Positions 43,396 to 47,731 of a stretch of DNA of 47,731 nucleotides are shown here, one piece after another (position 1 is the stretch's first letter; the number at the start of each line of letters is the position of its first letter). The DNA lies in NCBI GenBank assembly GCA_903874965.1, contig CAIQUD010000132.1, positions 1 to 47,731 of the forward strand. Direction: 5' to 3'. Made by a program: the position numbers and the translations under genes. The notes beneath the pieces are model-generated. The model was not told the DNA's origin. It saw nothing but the letters and a program-made list of their open reading frames with translations, and searched no databases. The stretch comes from an uncultured Actinomycetes bacterium (GTDB taxonomy: Bacteria; Actinomycetota; Acidimicrobiia; Acidimicrobiales; RAAP-2).

Positions 43396-45825
43396 TTATC
43401 GACCTTCGAGGAAGGTCGCGACTAGGTCGCGAAGCACTGTTCGGTCGACCTTCGACTGATGTCGGTGATCGACGGGGAGTGTTCCTTCAAGGACCGCCGC
43501 GAGAGGAACGTTGCTGACACGCCGAGCCTCGAGTGCCAAGTTCGGCTCCGCGAGGCGAAGTTTGCCTTGCGTGTTGAGAACGACGGTGACGACCTGGAGC
43601 CCTTCTGGCCCGACGCCAACTGCGGCGACTTCGCACCCAAGGGCTGTGGCAATTGGTCCCTCGATTGCCACCGAAGCTCGGGGGCCATCTTTGGTCGACA
43701 GGACGTGGGCAAGTCTTCCGAGAATGTAGAGGCGTCCCTCGTTGAAGTAGCCAACATCGCCCGTTCGGTGAAAGGAGATGCCGTCGAGATCGAGCGTTGA
43801 TGCTTCGGACTTCGTCCAGGCGCCGTCATAGCCAGCAAACATCCACGGAGCGTTGACAAGGATTTCTCCCCACTGCCCATCGCCGAGAGCTTGGCGTGGA
43901 TCAGACAAGCTCACTACCTTGACCGTGCAGCCATCAACGGGGAAGCCAACCGAGGTCCCACCGCTTGGTCCAATGAGTTCAGGGTCTTCACCGCCGGTGA
44001 TCGGGAGGCACTCGGTCATCCCATACGGTGCGAGGACAAGACCGCCCGTGATCTCCTTCACCGAATGCGCAAGAGGTGCGGGAATTGGGGCTCCTGCCAA
44101 GAGCGTGCGCCCAATCGCGATCGACCTCCCCGCTGCGGTCTTCGTCAGCTGACGAGCAGAAGCAGGGGAGAGCCAAGCCGTTCCAATGGGGCCCCCGTCG
44201 CTAGCGGCGAAGAGTTCATCGAAGCCGAGCGCGCTCGGTTGGTCTATAGGGATGTCTGGTCGAACGCAAGACATTTCGAGAACTGGTGCGAGCAAGAGAA
44301 ATGCGGCAAATGAGGTGGTGAAGACTTGGTCAGGTTCCGGCTGCACCAAGGCTCGAAGTGCTTCTCGCTGGGACGTCAGCGCCCCATGTGTGTAGCGGAC
44401 TGCCTTTGCTGGCCCGGTTGCCCCAGAGGTGTGGACAATTGCGGCCAAATCCTCTCGATGGAGGCCCACCATTGGAAGTGCGGCATCAATGGAAGCGTCG
44501 AGGTCAAGGGCGACCCCTCGAACACCAAAGCCCGCAGCGATACTTCCCGGGGTGAAGCGAAAGAGGCGGTCACCGAGAAGTGTCCTTCTTGTTCCAATGA
44601 CCATTCGAGGCGCTTGGGCTCGAAGGAGGCGCCGAATCGACCAAAGTCCTCCTGAGGGGTCGACCACTGCAAGGACTCCACCACAGCGCCACACCGCAGC
44701 GGCTGCAACGAGGAGATCTGGCGAAGGAGGAACGAGGAGGGCAACTCGGTCACCTGGCCGGAGACCTCCCATAGCCAGCACCTTCGATGCCTTCTCGGCA
44801 CGTCGACCAAGGTCCTCCCACGTGAGCGAACCATCTGGACCTCGGTAGATCGTTGAAGTGTCGCTCGAATGACGTGTAAGCGAGGAAAAGACGGTCTCGT
44901 CGACCAACTGGTCATTGAGAGTGTCCGAAGCATCAGCGGGAAGTCCGCTCGCTTGTAGGTTCAGCCATTGTGCAATGACAGGCCCAACTGCACCATCGAG
45001 GAGGACCAGGTGACCCGAATTCGGGTGCCGTTCAATCGAGGCACTTGGTTGACGCCTTCGTAGATCACTGAGGAACCGGTCGTGAAAGACGGGATCCTTT
45101 CCGCCCCAGATGAGAAGGATTGGGCACGTGAGCTGGTCGAACGTCGTCCCGACCAACGCAAGTGCTTCGGCGGAGGGATCGTCAGGTCCGAGTGGAATGT
45201 CAGCGACAAAGTCTCGAACTGCCTCTCGACGATCTGCCGAGCGGTAGGGGGCGTTCAGGGCCTTTCGGTGTTCCTTGGTCGTCATTGCGGCGGTTCCGCG
45301 AACGAACATCGGTGTTCTCCTGCAGCTGAAATCAACAAGCGCTCGAGCGGCCTTGATCAGTGGAGGAACCTCCACGCCCTCGGGCTTCGCCACCGCAGTA
45401 TTCGCCAAGATCAGCGCCTGCACGTTGAGGTGGCCGGCTGCGCCAACGGCGACAGGGCCTCCCCAGTCATGGGCGACGAGCACGACTGGACCGCAAACTT
45501 CCTGCCGACAGAATTGGACGAGTTCGTCAATGCGTTCGCTCAATCGACGCGGATGGTTCCTCTCGGAGTACCCCATGCCCGATTGGTCAACGGCAATCAC
45601 TCTCCAGCCTGGAGCGAGTGTCGTGAGCACGTCTTTGAAGAGATACGACCAGGTTGGATTTCCGTGAACACAGACGAGCGTGCCAAGTGGACCAGCTCCC
45701 GTGTCAAGGACGTGCCAATCAACTGGTGTTCCAGCGGTGTTCAAGAACGTCACTCGACGTGACCAGGATGGATTGAGGCCAAACGAAAGGAGCTCTTCAG
45801 CGCTCGGGCTCTTTGGAGCTGACAC
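43396..45825 (-). CDS. oleBC: OleBC fusion: beta-lactone decarboxylase (alpha/beta hydrolase) + beta-lactone synthetase (ANL ligase fold)
   Basis: N-terminal haloalkane-dehalogenase-like VHGNPTWSYLFKDVL and VLVAHDWGGPVAV; C-terminal LAAIVHTSGATGPAKAVRYTHGAL, APYGMTECLPITGGE, FHRTGDVGYFNEGRLYILGR. Confidence 0.88.
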   Translation of the reverse strand: MSAPKSPSAEELLSFGLNPSWSRRVTFLNTAGTPVDWHVLDTGAGPLGTLVCVHGNPTWSYLFKDVLTTLAPGWRVIAVDQSGMGYSERNHPRRLSERIDELVQFCRQEVCGPVVLVAHDWGGPVAVGAAGHLNVQALILANTAVAKPEGVEVPPLIKAARALVDFSCRRTPMFVRGTAAMTTKEHRKALNAPYRSADRREAVRDFVADIPLGPDDPSAEALALVGTTFDQLTCPILLIWGGKDPVFHDRFLSDLRRRQPSASIERHPNSGHLVLLDGAVGPVIAQWLNLQASGLPADASDTLNDQLVDETVFSSLTRHSSDTSTIYRGPDGSLTWEDLGRRAEKASKVLAMGGLRPGDRVALLVPPSPDLLVAAAAVWRCGGVLAVVDPSGGLWSIRRLLRAQAPRMVIGTRRTLLGDRLFRFTPGSIAAGFGVRGVALDLDASIDAALPMVGLHREDLAAIVHTSGATGPAKAVRYTHGALTSQREALRALVQPEPDQVFTTSFAAFLLLAPVLEMSCVRPDIPIDQPSALGFDELFAASDGGPIGTAWLSPASARQLTKTAAGRSIAIGRTLLAGAPIPAPLAHSVKEITGGLVLAPYGMTECLPITGGEDPELIGPSGGTSVGFPVDGCTVKVVSLSDPRQALGDGQWGEILVNAPWMFAGYDGAWTKSEASTLDLDGISFHRTGDVGYFNEGRLYILGRLAHVLSTKDGPRASVAIEGPIATALGCEVAAVGVGPEGLQVVTVVLNTQGKLRLAEPNLALEARRVSNVPLAAVLEGTLPVDHRHQSKVDRTVLRDLVATFLEGR

Positions 45826-45836
45826 GCGAGGCTCGC

Positions 45837-46850
45837 CTACCAGCGAAGTTCTGCGGCGGCGCAGTTGAGTCCCGATCCAATTCCCATGAGGAGGACTCGC
45901 TCTCCAACTTCAATGGTGTCCGCAATTGTCGACAAGGTATACGGCACGGCTGCTGGACCCATGTTGCCGAACTTCGGGTAGGTAAGTGGAACTTTGGTCA
46001 TATCGACGTCGAGAAGTTCGCAGAGCTGCTCATTGTGAACCTTTGACACCTGGTGCATGACGTAGTGGTCACAATCGGACCAAGACCATCCTTCAGCAAT
46101 CGCATCATCAAGTGCCTCACGTGCGAGTTTCAATCCGCTCGTTAGGAGACCAGCCGTATCGGTGCGCATGCGGTCAAGGTCGCCAATACAAAGTTCATGG
46201 TGGACGGTTGCCGCACGAGTGATACCTCCGAGGTATCGGTGGGCGTCGGATCGAATACCCCCAAGCACCATGGCAGCTGCACCTGAGCCAATCGTGAGTG
46301 AGGCAAATTGTTCGAAAACATCTTCGAGGGTTGCCGTCTCTTGACGCAGTCGACTGATGGTCGCCTCTTGGGTTTGTCGACTTCCTTCACCATCGACGAT
46401 GAGCACGGTTCTCGCTTGACCCGATTCAATGGCCATTGCTGCAACGTGCATCGCATTCACAAATCCAAGACAGGCGTTGCCGAGGTCAAAGTTTCCGCAC
46501 GATGCCGAGAGGCCAAGTCGGAAATGAACCGCACAGGCAACGCTCGGCTCTAAGTGGTGCTTGCTCACCGACGTCGAGATCAACAGGTCAATGTCGCTTG
46601 GCTTCAGTCCTGCAGCGGTGATCGCCTTCGCACCAGCGAGTGCAGCTGCCTCGTCGAATGGCATGCCAGCGGGCCACCAGCGGCGTTCTTGAATGCCCGC
46701 AAGCGAACCAAGCAGGCCCGGACGAACGCCAACACGTTCGAAGGTTGTCGCTAACTGTTCGTCGATCCAAGCCGAAGTGATGACCTCTGGAGCCTCGGCA
46801 TGGGCAACGCTCCAGACGGAAGTAGTGGGGAACGTTGAAGGACTCGGCAC
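45837..46850 (-). CDS. oleA: OleA-like thiolase-superfamily fatty acyl-CoA condensing enzyme
   Basis: LISTSVSKHHLEPSVACAVHFRLGLSASCGNFDLGNACLGFVNAMHVA, YVMHQVSKVHNEQ, YPKFGNMGPAAVPYTL. Confidence 0.88.
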   Translation of the reverse strand: MPSPSTFPTTSVWSVAHAEAPEVITSAWIDEQLATTFERVGVRPGLLGSLAGIQERRWWPAGMPFDEAAALAGAKAITAAGLKPSDIDLLISTSVSKHHLEPSVACAVHFRLGLSASCGNFDLGNACLGFVNAMHVAAMAIESGQARTVLIVDGEGSRQTQEATISRLRQETATLEDVFEQFASLTIGSGAAAMVLGGIRSDAHRYLGGITRAATVHHELCIGDLDRMRTDTAGLLTSGLKLAREALDDAIAEGWSWSDCDHYVMHQVSKVHNEQLCELLDVDMTKVPLTYPKFGNMGPAAVPYTLSTIADTIEVGERVLLMGIGSGLNCAAAELRW

Positions 46851-46998
46851 CTGTCTAGGTTACGACGATCAGCGGCAGCCTGCTGACGATCGACCTCGCA
46901 ATCGTCATATGCACCCAGAAACGACTATCGGGCCTCGTCGAGCCGAAGCCCAGCGAGACCCGATGGTCAGTTCAAGTAGCGCAATGAGCGCTCGTGGT

Positions 46999-47731
46999 TT
47001 ACGGGACCAAGTTGTCCGCATCGGTGCGGGCAATCGCAATCCAGTAGACCTGCGACGGTTGCGTGTCACACTTCGCCGTGAAGCCCGTGCTCGAGACCGC
47101 AGTCACTGCACAGTTTGCGGTCGGAACGTTGGACGTCAGGTTCACGATTGGAGCACCAGTACCGAAGGCAGCGGAGAATGTCCAACTCTGCGAGTAACCG
47201 CCGGTCGTTGGCGAGAGGTTCTGCAGGTTACCTGCGAGGTACGGAGCAGCTGGACCCTGGGGACCAGTGGTTCCCTGAGGACCTGCAGGTCCGCGGGCAC
47301 CTTGCGCGCCCTGCACGCCGTTTGCACCCTGAGGTCCCTGTGGGCCAGCTGCACCCTGCGGTCCAGCGGCACCCTGTGCGCCGGGAGCGCCGGGAGCGCC
47401 TTGTGCGCCAGGAGCGCCATCAGCACCCTGAGGTCCTTGAGGGCCAGCTGCGCCCTGAGGTCCATTTTCACCATTAGCGCCAGGAGCACCTTGTGCGCCA
47501 GGCGCACCGTTCTCACCTTGTGATCCAGGAGCGCCGGGAGCACCTTGTGCGCCAGGCGCACCGTTCTCACCATTGGAGCCTTGAAGTCCCTGCGGTCCAG
47601 CTGGGCCTTGGGCACCAGGAGCACCAGGAGCACCAGGAGCACCGTTCTCACCATTTGCGCCGTTGGCACCTTGTGCACCAGTTGCACCCTGTGCGCCAGC
47701 CATACCCTGAGGACCCTGAGCACCGGTCGCA
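46999..47731 (-). CDS. collagen-like Gly-X-Y repeat protein with C-terminal ~75-aa domain (partial; N-terminus beyond window)
   Basis: [31 protein letters not shown]... repeat open to the window edge; C-terminus [28 protein letters not shown]...[42 protein letters not shown]. Confidence 0.9.
   Translation of the reverse strand, partial: ATGAQGPQGMAGAQGATGAQGANGANGENGAPGAPGAPGAQGPAGPQGLQGSNGENGAPGAQGAPGAPGSQGENGAPGAQGAPGANGENGPQGAAGPQGPQGADGAPGAQGAPGAPGAQGAAGPQGAAGPQGPQGANGVQGAQGARGPAGPQGTTGPQGPAAPYLAGNLQNLSPTTGGYSQSWTFSAAFGTGAPIVNLTSNVPTANCAVTAVSSTGFTAKCDTQPSQVYWIAIARTDADNLVP
47477..47571. repeat. 54-bp period tandem repeat inside the collagen-like gene
   Basis: gcgcc[a/g]ggagcaccttgtgcgccaggcgcaccgttctcacc at 47477-47517 and 47531-47571 (41 nt, one mismatch). 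Confidence 0.85.

Noticed and set aside
46693-47523. 276-aa plus-strand ORF with Leu/Arg/Ser/Thr-rich repeats
   Set aside because: Antisense to the start of oleA and the collagen-like repeat; low-complexity translation is a by-product of the Gly-X-Y codon repeat.
47477-47571. Regular repeats considered as a CRISPR-like array
   Set aside because: Repeats are in-frame Gly-X-Y codons with no unique spacers and no cas genes nearby.
47142-47723. 193-aa minus-strand ORF ([13 protein letters not shown]... repeats)
   Set aside because: Alternative frame of the collagen repeat; the Gly-X-Y frame is clearly the coding one.

Overview
The window (~47.7 kb) is a compact, high-GC chromosomal segment that looks actinobacterial. 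The Thr-rich 'TTTTTLPP' linkers in exported proteins hint at Acidimicrobiia, but this is inference. I see no tRNA, rRNA, CRISPR array, transposase or phage genes. Main content: (1) an igr-like sterol side-chain catabolism operon at the left edge (two acyl-CoA dehydrogenases, MaoC-DUF35 ChsH2-like, MaoC ChsH1-like, Ltp2-like thiolase) with a different gene order from the mycobacterial one as I recall it; (2) scattered lipid/sterol genes: three acyl-CoA ligases, of which one is strongly FadD19-like, two P450s, further acyl-CoA dehydrogenases, LLM flavin oxidoreductases, SDR and crotonase; (3) a perfect palindrome ACTAGAAC-AA-GTTCTAGT that fits the KstR operator consensus, in a divergent promoter; (4) a three-gene circularly permuted ATP-grasp / alpha-E / transglutaminase operon preceded by three copies of a GTTACG motif; (5) an archaeal-type riboflavin synthase (RibC) gene downstream of an LLM oxidoreductase; (6) a complete-looking oleA - oleBC (fusion) - oleD beta-lactone/long-chain olefin operon; (7) a collagen-like Gly-X-Y repeat protein running off the right edge. 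Smaller points include a frame-disrupted small membrane protein with a slippery heptamer, an unlisted 36-aa sORF, several perfect inverted repeats, and enzyme families with degenerate active sites. All functional calls come from reading motifs by eye; no searches were run.
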